Positions 53,248 through 62,424 of a stretch of DNA of 64,000 nt are shown piece after piece. The position numbers were made by a program, and so were the translations under genes. The notes under the pieces were generated by a model that saw only the letters and a program-made list of their open reading frames with translations, was not told the DNA's origin and did not search any database. The DNA is from Siccirubricoccus sp. G192 (GTDB lineage: Bacteria > Pseudomonadota > Alphaproteobacteria > Acetobacterales > Acetobacteraceae): assembly GCF_019084075.1 (NCBI RefSeq), contig NZ_JAHREN010000001.1, forward strand, positions 2,639,501-2,703,500, in the 5' to 3' direction. Numbering within the stretch: position 1 is the stretch's first letter; each line of letters starts with the position of its first letter.

Positions 53248-54671
53248 ACGCCCCCGTCAGCCCCGCCAGCCTCGCCGATCTCTCCATGACCGAGGCGGCG
53301 GATGCCTTCGCCGCCGGCGAGGTGAAGGCCGAGGCACTGGTCCGGGCCTGCCTCGCCAGGATCGATGCGCATGACCGCCAGGTAAATGCCGTCATCCGCC
53401 TCGACCGCGATGCCGCGCTCGCCGCGGCGGCCGCCGCCGATGCCGCGCGTGCCGCCGGCACGCGGCCCGGTTCCTTGGCCGGCGTGCCGATGATGCACAA
53501 GGACATGTATTATCGCGCCGGGAAGGTCAGCACCTGCGGCTCGAAGATCCGGCGCGATCATGTGCCCGAGGTGACGGCGACGGTGCTGGAGCGGCTGGAT
53601 GCCGCCGGCGCCATCGACATGGGTACGCTCAACATGGCCGAATTCGCGCAGAACCCCACCGGCCACAACGCGCATTTCGGCCATTGCCACAACCCGTGGA
53701 GCCTGGACTACTGCACGGGCGGTTCCTCCTCCGGCTCCGGCGCCGGGGTGGCGGCGCGGTTCTTCTACGCGGCGCTCGGCAGCGATACCGGTGGTTCCAT
53801 CCGCCTGCCGGCCACGCTCTGCGGCGTGACCGGGCTGAAACCCACGCAGACCCGCGTCTCCCGCGCCGGGGTGATGCCGCTCTCCTTCTCCGCCGACAAT
53901 GTCGGGCCGCTGGTCCGCACCGCGCGCGATGCCGCGCGCTTCCTGGCGGTGACGGCGGGGCATGACCCGAAGGACCCGACCAGCGCGCGCGAGTCCGTGC
54001 CGGATTACGAGGCGGCGCTGACTGGGGATATCCGCGGGCTGCGCATCGCCGTCTGCGACACCTATTTCTTCGATGGCGCCGATAGCCCCGTGACCGCAGC
54101 CTTCGAGGCGGCAATGGCGGTGCTGCGGGCGCGCGGCGCCATCGTCACGCGCATCACGGCGCCCGTCCTGCCGGCTGTTGCCGCCTATACCGCCATCATC
54201 AGCCGTGTCGAGGGCGCCGCCATCCATGCCAATTGGATGCGCGAACATCCCGGCGACTACGCCACCCATCTCAGCGCCCGGCTCTATGGCGGCTATGCGA
54301 TCCCGGGGCATTACTATGTCGAGGCGCTGTCCCGCCGCGGCCCTCTGCTGCGGGAATTCGTGGCCCAGGCGCTGACCGGGTACGACCTGGTGGCGACGCC
54401 GACGCTCCGCACCCGGGTGCCGAGCCTGGCCGAGACCGACATAGACGCCGACCCCGAGAACTGGTCGCGCTTCATGGCGGTCTCCGCCAATACCAGGCCC
54501 TTCAACTATCTCGGCCTGCCGACCATCAGCATCCCCTGCGGCTTCGATGATCGCGGCCTGCCGATCGGCCTGCAACTCGCCGGCCGGCCCTTCGCCGAGG
54601 CGCGGGTCTTGCAGGCCGCCGATGCCTTCCAGCGCGATACCGACTGGCACCGGCGGGTGCCGGCGCTATAG
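53244..54671 (+). CDS. Amidase-signature family enzyme
   Basis: A 475-residue amidase. The Ser-cisSer-Lys triad is present: Lys in GVPMMHKDMYYRAGK, cis-Ser in TGGSSSGSGAGVAARFF and nucleophile Ser in SDTGGSIRLPATLCGVTG. Ends with LGLPTISIPCGFDDRGLPIG, the usual C-terminal signature. It resembles AtzE/GatA-type amidases and probably works with the small protein just upstream. Substrate unknown; the surrounding region suggests an amide or urea-like derivative of an organic acid. It converges with the TPP enzyme gene 15 bases away. Confidence 0.88.
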   Translation: MNAPVSPASLADLSMTEAADAFAAGEVKAEALVRACLARIDAHDRQVNAVIRLDRDAALAAAAAADAARAAGTRPGSLAGVPMMHKDMYYRAGKVSTCGSKIRRDHVPEVTATVLERLDAAGAIDMGTLNMAEFAQNPTGHNAHFGHCHNPWSLDYCTGGSSSGSGAGVAARFFYAALGSDTGGSIRLPATLCGVTGLKPTQTRVSRAGVMPLSFSADNVGPLVRTARDAARFLAVTAGHDPKDPTSARESVPDYEAALTGDIRGLRIAVCDTYFFDGADSPVTAAFEAAMAVLRARGAIVTRITAPVLPAVAAYTAIISRVEGAAIHANWMREHPGDYATHLSARLYGGYAIPGHYYVEALSRRGPLLREFVAQALTGYDLVATPTLRTRVPSLAETDIDADPENWSRFMAVSANTRPFNYLGLPTISIPCGFDDRGLPIGLQLAGRPFAEARVLQAADAFQRDTDWHRRVPAL

Positions 54672-54686
54672 GCCGGCACCGCCCTT

Positions 54687-56361
54687 CTACCCGCGCAGGG
54701 CCTTGATCTGCGCGGGGTAGCTGCCGGGATCGACCAGCACATCCACCACCACCGGCCCCTTCGCCGCCAGCGCCTGGTCGAGCGCCGCGGCGTATTCGGC
54801 CTCGTTCCGCGCTCGCAGTCCGGTGCCGCCGACCGCCTGCATCACCCCGGCGAAATCCGCCATTGGCCAGCCGAGCGCGCCCTCCGGCAACTCGCGCCCG
54901 GTCTTCTTGATATCGATCAGCGAGAGCGTGCTGTCGTTGAACACCACCACGACCAGCTTCACCCCCAGCACTGCCGCCGTGGCCAGTTCGCCCAGCGCCA
55001 TCAGCAGCCCGCCATCCCCGGTGAAGGCCAGCGCGCCGCGCCCGGGATCGTGCAGCGCCGCGGCGATGCCGGCCGGCAGGGCGAAGCCCATGGTGGCGAG
55101 GCCATTCGAGATCAGCAGGTCGCCCGGCCGCTCCGCCTGCCAGAAGGTGGTGGCCGGGAACATATGCGCCCCGGCATCGACGGCCACGCGCGGGTCGGCG
55201 CTCGCCCGGCGGCAGGCGGCCTGCGCCATCGCCACCACCGCCTGCGGGCTGATGCCGCGATTGCCCCCCCGGCGCATTGGCCAGCCGCGCCAGCCAGGCG
55301 GCACGATGCCCGGCGATGCCCTGCGCCGTCCAGTCCCCGGGCCCGGCGCCCTCGGCCAGCGCCGCTAGTGCCGGGGCGAGTGGCCCATAGAGCGCCGCCG
55401 CTGGGTTGCGGTATTGCACCGGCCGCGGCGCGGTGCCGCAATCGATGATAGGCGCCGCATAGCGCCAGGGCTGCGGGATGAACTCCACCGGGTCGGCGCC
55501 GGCCAGGAGGATGGCATCCGCCTCGGCCAGGATCGGCGCCTCGGCCTCGCCGCCGGTGAAGACGCCGCCGAACAGCGGATGCGCGTCCGGCACCACACCC
55601 TTGGCCTTGTAGGTGACGAGAGCCGGGCAGCCCAGCGCCTCCACCAGCCGGTGGAGCGCGGCGCAGGCTTCCGGCTCGACCGCTTCCAGCCCGGCGATCA
55701 CCACGGGGCGGCGGGCACGGGCCAGGATGCCGCGGGCCGCCTCCAGCGCGGCGGGTTCGGGCAGGGCCGGGCCGGTGGCCAAGCCAGTGACCGGCAGCGC
55801 CGAGGCCGGGCCACGCGCCGCGGCGCCGGAGAGTTCCAGCAGCACCGGGCCACGCGGCGCCGTCATGGCGGTGGCGAGCAGTGTGGCCGCGATCGGCCCG
55901 GCGGCGGCACCCGGCGCCACCACCTGCGCCGCGCCCTTGCTCACCGGCGCAAGCATCGCCGCGTGGTCGAACCACTGGTGATTGGCATAGGCGCGCTCGC
56001 TCGCCGTGAACCCATCCGCCAGCAGCAGCAGCGGCGCCCGGTCCAGCGAGGCATGCGCCACGCCATTCGCCGCATTGCCGACGCCGGGGCCGCGCGTCAC
56101 CAGCACCGCGCCGGGCCGCCCCGCCAGCTCGGCCGTGGTCGCCGCCATGATAACCGCCGCTGTCTCGTGCCGGGCCAGCACGAAGGGGATGCCGCGCGCC
56201 TTGGCGGCGGCGATCAGGTCGAGGCTGGAGCCGCCGCCGGGCACGCCGAACAGCCGCGCCACCCCGGCGGCCTGCAGCGCCTCGGCCACGGCATCGGCGC
56301 CGGTCCCCTGATCCGCGGCGGTATCCTGCGACGGCATCTGCATGGTCTTCCCCTTGTCCAT
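54687..56361 (-). CDS. Thiamine-pyrophosphate-dependent enzyme (acetolactate-synthase-like), frame interrupted
   Basis: About 557 residues once one base is removed from the C7 run 55264-55270. The N-terminal PYR domain (DAVAEALQAAGVARLFGVPG, catalytic-Glu region FVLARHETAAVIMAATTAEL) and central domain lie in one frame. The PP domain (NRGISPQAVVAMAQAACRRA, GAHMFPATTFWQAERP, ALAFTGDGGLLMALGELATA with the GDG motif, VVFNDSTLSLIDIKK) lies in the next. With six bases the join reads LANAPGGNRGISPQ. As sequenced, the enzyme would have no cofactor pyrophosphate site. It is of the acetolactate synthase/benzoylformate decarboxylase superfamily; the actual 2-keto acid substrate is unknown. Confidence 0.86.
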
Positions 56362-56456
56362 CGCCCGGGCATCGGTGCCGGCTTCCTCGGCCAGGGGCTT
56401 GCGCCCCGGCGCATTCGCCTTATTGCATCCTGCACAAAAGGCAACGGGAGGATCGC

Positions 56457-57416
56457 ATGCCGCAGCGCCGGGAGCTTCTGGTGGGACTCGCCGCCCTGGC
56501 CGCCTGGCCGGCGCGCGCGCAGGCTTGGCCCTCCCGCCCCATCCGCATCGTCGTGCCCTTCGGGCTCGGCGGCTCCGCCGATGTCGCGGCGCGCTTCCTG
56601 GCGGAGCCGCTGTCCCAGGCCCTTGGCCAGCCGGTGGTGGTGGAGAACCGGCCCGGCGCCGGCGCCGTCATCGGCACCGATGTCGTGGCGAAATCCGCCC
56701 CCGACGGCCATACGCTGCTGCTGATGTCGAATACCCATACGGCGAACGAGACGCTGCTGCCGAACCGCCCCTATGTGCTGCTGCGCGATCTCGCGCCGGT
56801 GGCGGCGGTGAACATCGCCCATCACGTGCTGGCGGTGCATCCCTCGGTCCCGGCGCAGACTTTGCCGGAGCTGATCGCTTATGCGAAGGCCAATCCGGGC
56901 CGGCTCGATTTCGCCTCCTCCGGCCCCGGCACGCCCTATCACATCGCGGGCGAGGTCTTCTGCGCCATGGCCGGCATCCAGATGAACCACATCCCCTTCC
57001 GCGGCAGCAACGAGGCTCGCACCGCGCTGATCGCTGGCCAGGTGCCGGTGATGTTCGACGCCATCCCCACCATGCGCGAGCAGATCGCCAGCGGCCGGGT
57101 GCGGGGCCTGGCCACCACCGCGCCGCAGCGCTCCCCCCTGCTGCCGGAATTGCCGGCGGTTGCGGAGGTGGTGCCGGGCTACGAGGCCTCCATCTGGCTC
57201 GGCCTGATGGCGCCCACCGGCACGCCCGCGCCGGTGATTGCGCGCCTGCATGCCGAGATCGGCCGTATCCTTGAACTGCCGGCGACGCGGGAGGCGCAGG
57301 CGCGGGCAGGCGCGGAGCCCATGGTGATGCCAGTGGACGCCTTCGCCGATTTCCTGCGGCGCGACATCGAGCGGCAGCGGGAGTGGATCCGCATGGCCAG
57401 GATCCAGGTGAACTGA
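56457..57416 (+). CDS. Bug-type tripartite tricarboxylate transporter receptor 2
   Basis: TctC/Bug periplasmic receptor, 319 residues. A leader with RR (MPQRRELLVGLAALAAWPAR) then WPSRPIRIVVPFGLGGSADV, LGQPVVVENRPGAGAVIGTD, VAKSAPDGHTLLLMSNTHT and MNHIPFRGSNEARTALIAGQ. Divergent from the TPP enzyme, upstream of the molybdenum hydroxylase. No TctA/TctB in the window. The ligand is probably an organic acid used by the adjacent pathway. Confidence 0.9.
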   Translation: MPQRRELLVGLAALAAWPARAQAWPSRPIRIVVPFGLGGSADVAARFLAEPLSQALGQPVVVENRPGAGAVIGTDVVAKSAPDGHTLLLMSNTHTANETLLPNRPYVLLRDLAPVAAVNIAHHVLAVHPSVPAQTLPELIAYAKANPGRLDFASSGPGTPYHIAGEVFCAMAGIQMNHIPFRGSNEARTALIAGQVPVMFDAIPTMREQIASGRVRGLATTAPQRSPLLPELPAVAEVVPGYEASIWLGLMAPTGTPAPVIARLHAEIGRILELPATREAQARAGAEPMVMPVDAFADFLRRDIERQREWIRMARIQVN

Positions 57417-57492
57417 AGCCCCCGGCCGGGCGAGCCTTGCCGAACCGGGCCGGGCGGGGGAGGCTTGGCCGGTGATGGGAGAGAAACGGATC

Positions 57493-57612
57493 ATGGCCGG
57501 ACGGCGCCCGCTGCTCGGGAATACCCCGTTCGCCGGATACGATGCCTGTCTCCGCCACGATGTCGAAACCCTGGCCAGGCTGGCGCGCGATGCCGGCTTC
57601 CGGCCGGATTGA
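57493..57612 (+). CDS. Possible small protein upstream of the molybdenum hydroxylase
   Basis: A 39-residue frame (MAGRRPLLGNTPFAGYDACL then RHDVETLARLARDAGFRPD) between a Bug receptor and the 2Fe-2S subunit. A GGGAGA motif lies about 10 bases before the ATG; an in-frame ATG at 57475 would add six residues. Third-position GC is high, as in real genes here. The stop is 7 bases before the 2Fe-2S subunit ATG, whose ribosome binding site GAGGTG overlaps it, so coupling is plausible. No family recognised; chance cannot be excluded. Confidence 0.38.
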   Translation: MAGRRPLLGNTPFAGYDACLRHDVETLARLARDAGFRPD

Positions 57613-57619
57613 GGTGCAG

Positions 57620-58090
57620 ATGCCCGCCTTCACCCTGAACGGCGCCGCCGTCGCGCCTGACCTGCCCGAGGATGCCTCCCTGCTGCATGCGCTGCGCGGA
57701 CCGCTCGGCCTCTCCGGCACGCGCTTCGGCTGCGGCACGGAGCAATGCGGCAGTTGCATGGTGCTGCTGGAGGGCGCGCCGGCCTATGCCTGCACGCTGA
57801 GCCTCGCCACCGTCGCGGGCCGCAGCGTAACGACGGTGGAGGGGCTCGGCACGCCGGCCGCGCCGCATCCGTTGCAAGCGGCCTTCCTGGCGGAACAGGC
57901 CGGGCAATGCGGCTATTGCCTCTCCGGCATCCTGGTCAGCGCCGCGGCGCTGCTGGCGGCGAACCCGGACCCGGACGAGGCGGCGATCCGCCGCGCGCTC
58001 GACCCGCATCTCTGCCGCTGCGGCAGCCACAACCGGATCATCCGCGCGGTGCGCCGCGCCGCCGCCGCGATGCATGGAGCAACCGCATGA
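57620..58090 (+). CDS. 2Fe-2S subunit of a molybdenum hydroxylase
   Basis: Small electron-transfer subunit, 156 residues, of the xanthine-dehydrogenase family. The plant-type cluster ligands are in FGCGTEQCGSCMVLLEGAPA followed by YAC, the second cluster in AGQCGYCLSGILVSAAALL and HLCRCGSHNRIIRAVRRA. Two-cluster subunits like this pair with a large subunit and, when no FAD subunit exists, pass electrons to cytochromes (isoquinoline 1-oxidoreductase, nicotinate dehydrogenase). The start is the ATG at MPAFTLNGAAVAPDLPED; the frame extends upstream without a better signal. ATGA overlap with the large subunit. Confidence 0.92.
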   Translation: MPAFTLNGAAVAPDLPEDASLLHALRGPLGLSGTRFGCGTEQCGSCMVLLEGAPAYACTLSLATVAGRSVTTVEGLGTPAAPHPLQAAFLAEQAGQCGYCLSGILVSAAALLAANPDPDEAAIRRALDPHLCRCGSHNRIIRAVRRAAAAMHGATA

Positions 58091-60237
58091 GCCACGGTTT
58101 CGGCGCCGCACTGCCCGCGGAGGATGGCAGGCCGCGCCTGCCCGGCAGCCTGCATCTCAACCGCCGCCTGTCGCAATGGCTGGAATTCCACGCCGATGGG
58201 CGGGTGACGCTCAAGCCCGGCAAGGTGGAGCTGGGGCAGGGGATCCTCACCGCGCTCAGCCAGATCGCGGCGGAGGAACTCGATATCGGCTTCGGCCGCA
58301 TCCGGGTGCAATCGGCGGCGACGCCGGACAGCCCCAATGAGGCCGTCACCTCCGGCAGCCTCTCGGTGCAGGACAGCGGCAGCGCCATCCGCCATGCCTG
58401 CGCCGCGGCGCGGGCGATCTTCCTCAGCGTCGCCGCGCAGCGCAGTGGCGTGCCGCTGGAGGCGCTCCGGGTGGAGGACGGCGCCTTCCTCGGCCCTGCT
58501 GGCGAGGTCGGCTCCTATTGGGTGCTGGCGGATTCCGGGCTGCTGGAGACCGAAGCCTCGCCGGAGGCCAGGCCGAAACCGCCGGAAGCCCGCCGCATCG
58601 CCGGCACCTCGGTGCCGCGCATCGACCTGCCGGACAAGGTCTTCGGCGCGGCGCGCTACGTGCATGACCTGCGCCTGCCCGGGATGCTGCATGCGCGGGT
58701 GGTGCGCCCGCCGGCGCGCCGTGCGGTGCTGCAATCCGTGGCGGAGGGGCCGCTGCCGGAGGGCGTGCAACTGGTGCGGGACGGCAGCTTCCTCGCCGTG
58801 CTGGCCGAGGCGGAATGGCAGGCCGAGGCCGCCGCCCGCATCGCCAGCCGCGCGCTCTGGGCTGCGGAGGACACGCTGCCGGAGGAAGCCACCCTTGCCG
58901 CCTGGCTGCGCGAGGCGGGCGGGCGCGGCGAGCACAGCCTGGTGCTGGAACGCGCGGACAGCGCGGCGCCCCCCGCGCAGACCATCCGGCGCAGCTTCCA
59001 CCGCCCCTATATCGCGCATGCCTCCATCGCGCCCTCCTGCGCCGTGGCGCGCTGGGAGGGCGAGGCGGTCGAGGTCTGGTCGCATAGCCAGGGGCCCTAC
59101 AACCTCCGCGCCGACCTCGCCAAGACGCTGCGCTGCGCGCCCGAACAGGTGGTGGTGCGGCATGGCGAGGGGGCCGGCTGCTACGGCCATAACGGCGCCG
59201 ACGACGTGGCGCTGGACGCCGTGCTCGCCGCCCGCGCGGTGCCGGGCCGGCCGGTGCGCCTGCTCTGGAGCCGGGCCGAGGAGTTGGGCTGGTCGCCCTT
59301 CTCCTCCGCCATGCTGGTGGATGTGGAGGCGGATCTCGATGCCGCGGGCAATCTGCTCGGCTGGCGCAGCGACATCATCAGCAATGGCCATTCCTCGCGC
59401 CCCGGCCGGGCGCCGGAGCCGACCCTGCTCGCCGCCTCCATGCTGGCCGAGCCCTTCCCGGTGAAGCCCTCCATCAACCCGCCCTTGGTCGGCGGCGGCG
59501 GCGCGCAGCGCAACGCCATCCCGGTCTATCGCCTGCCCAACCTGCATGTCGGGCTGACCAGGTTGCTGGAAATGCCGATCCGCACCTCGGCGCTGCGCGG
59601 GCTGGGCGCGCTCATCAATGTCTGGTCGATCGAAAGCGTGATGGATGAAGCGGCGGCGCTGGCCGGCGCCGATCCGCTCGACTACCGCCTCCGCCACCTG
59701 GATGACCCGCGCGCCGCCGAGGTGCTGAAGCGTGCCGCCGCCATGGCTGGCTGGGCCGGGCGGGTGAAGCGGGAGGGGTTCGGGATGGGCCTCGCCTTCG
59801 CCCGCTACAAGAACAGCGGCGCCTATGCCGCCGTGGTGGCGGAGGTGGAGGCGGCCGAGCGGGTCTTCTGCCGCCGCCTCTGGATCGCCGGCGATGTGGG
59901 CGAGGTGGTGAACCCGGATGGCGTGCTGAACCAGTTCGAGGGCGGCGCCATCCACGGCGCCTCGGTGGCGCTGCTGGAACAGGTGCGCTTCGACCGCCAG
60001 CGCATCACCAGCGACGCCTGGGAAACCTACCCGATCCTGCGCTTCTCCGAGGCGCCGGCGGTGCAAATCGAGCTCATCGCGCGGCCGGAGGCGCCCTTCC
60101 TCGGGGCCGGCGAGGCCACCATGGGCCCGACCATTGCCGCCATCGCGGCCGGCATCCAGGACGCGCTGGGTGCCAGGCCGCGCGCCTTGCCCTTCACGCC
60201 GGAGAATATCGCGGCCGCCATGGAGGCCGCCCCGTGA
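58087..60237 (+). CDS. Molybdopterin-binding large subunit of an aromatic-ring hydroxylase (IorB/NicB-like)
   Basis: A 716-residue molybdenum hydroxylase subunit that would hydroxylate a carbon next to a ring nitrogen. Molybdopterin-contact segments include VELGQGILTALSQIAAEELD, PYIAHASIAPSCAVARWEGE, GEGAGCYGHNGADDVALDAV and RTSALRGLGALINVWSIESV. The catalytic Glu is in PFLGAGEATMGPTIAAIAAG; DVGEVVNPDGVLNQFEGGAI is also typical. No FAD subunit gene is adjacent, placing it in the two-subunit group. It ends in a four-base overlap with the next gene, so hydroxylase and decarboxylase-like protein are coupled. The substrate is likely an N-heteroaromatic acid or aldehyde. Confidence 0.9.
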   Translation: MSHGFGAALPAEDGRPRLPGSLHLNRRLSQWLEFHADGRVTLKPGKVELGQGILTALSQIAAEELDIGFGRIRVQSAATPDSPNEAVTSGSLSVQDSGSAIRHACAAARAIFLSVAAQRSGVPLEALRVEDGAFLGPAGEVGSYWVLADSGLLETEASPEARPKPPEARRIAGTSVPRIDLPDKVFGAARYVHDLRLPGMLHARVVRPPARRAVLQSVAEGPLPEGVQLVRDGSFLAVLAEAEWQAEAAARIASRALWAAEDTLPEEATLAAWLREAGGRGEHSLVLERADSAAPPAQTIRRSFHRPYIAHASIAPSCAVARWEGEAVEVWSHSQGPYNLRADLAKTLRCAPEQVVVRHGEGAGCYGHNGADDVALDAVLAARAVPGRPVRLLWSRAEELGWSPFSSAMLVDVEADLDAAGNLLGWRSDIISNGHSSRPGRAPEPTLLAASMLAEPFPVKPSINPPLVGGGGAQRNAIPVYRLPNLHVGLTRLLEMPIRTSALRGLGALINVWSIESVMDEAAALAGADPLDYRLRHLDDPRAAEVLKRAAAMAGWAGRVKREGFGMGLAFARYKNSGAYAAVVAEVEAAERVFCRRLWIAGDVGEVVNPDGVLNQFEGGAIHGASVALLEQVRFDRQRITSDAWETYPILRFSEAPAVQIELIARPEAPFLGAGEATMGPTIAAIAAGIQDALGARPRALPFTPENIAAAMEAAP

Positions 60238-61199
60238 CCGCACGCCTGACCCTGACGCTGGCCTGCGCCGCCACCGACCGGACGCGGCCGGTGCTGGATG
60301 GGCGCGTGGCGGTGCCTGGCGTCGATCTGCTGCCCCTGACCGGCGAGCCGGAGGACATCTTCCGCCGGGCGCTGCGCGACCGTGCCTTCGAGATCACCGA
60401 ACTCTCGATGGGCAGCCATATCGTCACCACGGCGCGGGGCGACAGCCCCTATATCGGCGTGCCGGTCTTCCTCTCCCGCGCCTTCCGCCATTCCGCCATC
60501 TATATCCGCACCGATCGCGGCATCGCCTCGGCGGCCGATCTCGCCGGGCGCCGCATCGGCCTGCCGGAATACCAGCAGACCGCCGCGCTCTGGGTGCGCG
60601 GCATCCTGCGCGAGCATTACGGCGTGGCGACGCGCGGCATCGCCTGGCGCACCGGCGGCGAGCGCGTGGCGATCACCCTGCCGCCCGGGCATGACGTGCA
60701 GCCGCTGGGCGAGGACCTGCCCACGGCCCTCGCCGAAGGCCGCATCGATGCGCTGATCGCGCCGCGCCCGCCCGCCTGTTTCACGGATGGCAGCGCACCG
60801 GTGGGCCGGCTCTACCCGGATTACAGGGCGGAGGAGATCGCCTGGCACCGGGCGAGCGGCTTCTTCCCCATCATGCATTGCCTGGCGGTGCGGAAGGATG
60901 TGGCGGAACGCCATCCCTGGCTGCCGCTGGAACTCTTCCGCGCCTTCGCCAAGGCCCGCGCGCTGTCGCTCGCGGAACTGCAACTGGTGAATGTGCTGCG
61001 CGTCTCGCTGCCCTGGATCGCCGCCGCCTATGAGGAACAGGCCGCCATCATGGGCGGCGATCCCTGGCCCTATGGCTTCGCCCGGAACCGCGAGGAAGTG
61101 GCGGCGATGATCCGCTACGCCGTGGCGGATGGGCTGGCGGCCGAGGCGATTCCGCCGGAGGCGCTGTTCCACCCCAGCACCTTGCAGGAACAGGCCTGA
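60234..61199 (+). CDS. 4,5-dihydroxyphthalate decarboxylase (Pht5)-like protein
   Basis: A 321-residue protein with a GTG start overlapping the large subunit stop. It shows the Pht5-like opening LTLACAATDRTRPVLDGRVA with VPGVDLLPLTGEPEDIFRRA, then FEITELSMGSHIVTTARGDS, YIGVPVFLSRAFRHSAIYIR and RRIGLPEYQQTAALWVRGIL. The fold is that of a periplasmic-binding protein reused as a decarboxylase; there is no signal peptide, so it is probably cytoplasmic. Pht5 removes one carboxylate from dihydroxyphthalate; here it could decarboxylate the hydroxylated (hetero)aromatic acid. Its stop overlaps the next gene by one base. Confidence 0.85.
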   Translation: MTARLTLTLACAATDRTRPVLDGRVAVPGVDLLPLTGEPEDIFRRALRDRAFEITELSMGSHIVTTARGDSPYIGVPVFLSRAFRHSAIYIRTDRGIASAADLAGRRIGLPEYQQTAALWVRGILREHYGVATRGIAWRTGGERVAITLPPGHDVQPLGEDLPTALAEGRIDALIAPRPPACFTDGSAPVGRLYPDYRAEEIAWHRASGFFPIMHCLAVRKDVAERHPWLPLELFRAFAKARALSLAELQLVNVLRVSLPWIAAAYEEQAAIMGGDPWPYGFARNREEVAAMIRYAVADGLAAEAIPPEALFHPSTLQEQA

Positions 61200-62380
61200 T
61201 GGATCCGCTGCTGGTCGCCGGCGGCGGCATTGGCGGGCTCGGTGCCGCGCTGGCCCTGGCCCGCGCCGGCTACCCCGTGCGGCTCTTCGAACGCAGCGCC
61301 GAATTCCGCGAGCTTGGCGCCGGCATCCAGCTTGGCCCCAATGTCTTCCACATGTTCGACCGGCTGGGTATCCGTGAGGCGATCGAGGCCGATGCGGTGC
61401 AGCCCGATGCGCTGGTGATGCGCTGCGCCATCCATGGCCATGAGATCACCCGCGTGCCGCTCGGCGAAGCCATGGTGGCGCGCTTCGGCAACCCCTATGC
61501 CGTGACCCATCGCGCCGACCTGCACGCCACCCTGCTGCACGCCTGCGAGGCGGAACCCGGCATCGCGCTGGAGACCGGCCGCAGCGTCGCCGGCTTCCGC
61601 CAGGATGCGGCGGGCGTGACGCTCCGCTTCGAGGATGGCGCCGAGGCGCGGGGCACCGCGCTGATCGGCGCCGATGGGCTCTGGAGCCGCATCCGCCAGC
61701 AGGTGGTGGGCGATGGCCCGCCCGTGGTCTCCGGCCATATCGCCTATCGCGCCGTGCTGCCGATGGCGCAGGTACCGGAGGCGCTGCGCCAAGCCCGCGT
61801 GGTGCTCTGGGCCGGGCCGCGGCTGCATCTCGTGCATTACCCGCTGCGGCGGGGCGAGCTGATGAACCTCGTCGCCGTATTCCATTCCGACCACTACGAG
61901 GAGGGCTGGGACCAGGCCGGCGACACTGCGCTGCTCTGGCGCCATTTCGAGGGCACCCGGCCCGAGGTGCGCGCCATGCTGGAGCGCATCGAGACCTGGC
62001 GCTTCTGGGTGCTCTGCGACCGCGAGCCCAATCGCGGCTGGACCCAGGGGAGGGTCACGCTGCTCGGCGATGCCGCGCATCCCATGCTGCAATACCTGGC
62101 GCAGGGCGCCAACATGGCGCTGGAGGATGCGGTCTGCCTCGCCGACCAGTTGCGGCTGCAGGACGACATCCCCACGGCGCTTTCCGCCTATGAGGATCTC
62201 CGCGTGCTGCGCGCCGGCCGCGTGCAGGCCATGGCGCGGGTCTATGGCGAGATCTACCATGCCGCCGGAGTGCGCGCGGAGTTGCGCGACATCATGCTCG
62301 CCGATCGCGACCCGGTGGCGGCGCGGGAGGCCATGGCCTGGCTCTATGAAAAGCCGCTCTGGCCGGGCGCCCCCGCCTGA
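61199..62380 (+). CDS. FAD-dependent monooxygenase, 3-hydroxybenzoate 6-hydroxylase-like
   Basis: Single-component aromatic hydroxylase of 393 residues. FAD motifs: LLVAGGGIGGLGAALALARA, ALIGADGLWSRIRQQVVGDG and VTLLGDAAHPMLQYLAQGAN. The segments FRELGAGIQLGPNVFHMFDR and FGNPYAVTHRADLHATLLHA are those of 3-hydroxybenzoate 6-hydroxylases (product gentisate); nicotinate/picolinate pathway hydroxylases share the fold. No gentisate dioxygenase is in the window. The start overlaps the stop of the decarboxylase-like gene (TGATG), so the three enzymes form one translational unit. Confidence 0.87.
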   Translation: MDPLLVAGGGIGGLGAALALARAGYPVRLFERSAEFRELGAGIQLGPNVFHMFDRLGIREAIEADAVQPDALVMRCAIHGHEITRVPLGEAMVARFGNPYAVTHRADLHATLLHACEAEPGIALETGRSVAGFRQDAAGVTLRFEDGAEARGTALIGADGLWSRIRQQVVGDGPPVVSGHIAYRAVLPMAQVPEALRQARVVLWAGPRLHLVHYPLRRGELMNLVAVFHSDHYEEGWDQAGDTALLWRHFEGTRPEVRAMLERIETWRFWVLCDREPNRGWTQGRVTLLGDAAHPMLQYLAQGANMALEDAVCLADQLRLQDDIPTALSAYEDLRVLRAGRVQAMARVYGEIYHAAGVRAELRDIMLADRDPVAAREAMAWLYEKPLWPGAPA

Positions 62381-62424
62381 GAATTGCAACGGCCGCCAGG
62401 GGCGGCCATGCCGGAGGATAGAGG

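Noticed and set aside
57913-60243. 776-codon minus-strand frame opposite the molybdenum hydroxylase
   Set aside because: Antisense shadow; the plus strand has all molybdenum hydroxylase motifs.
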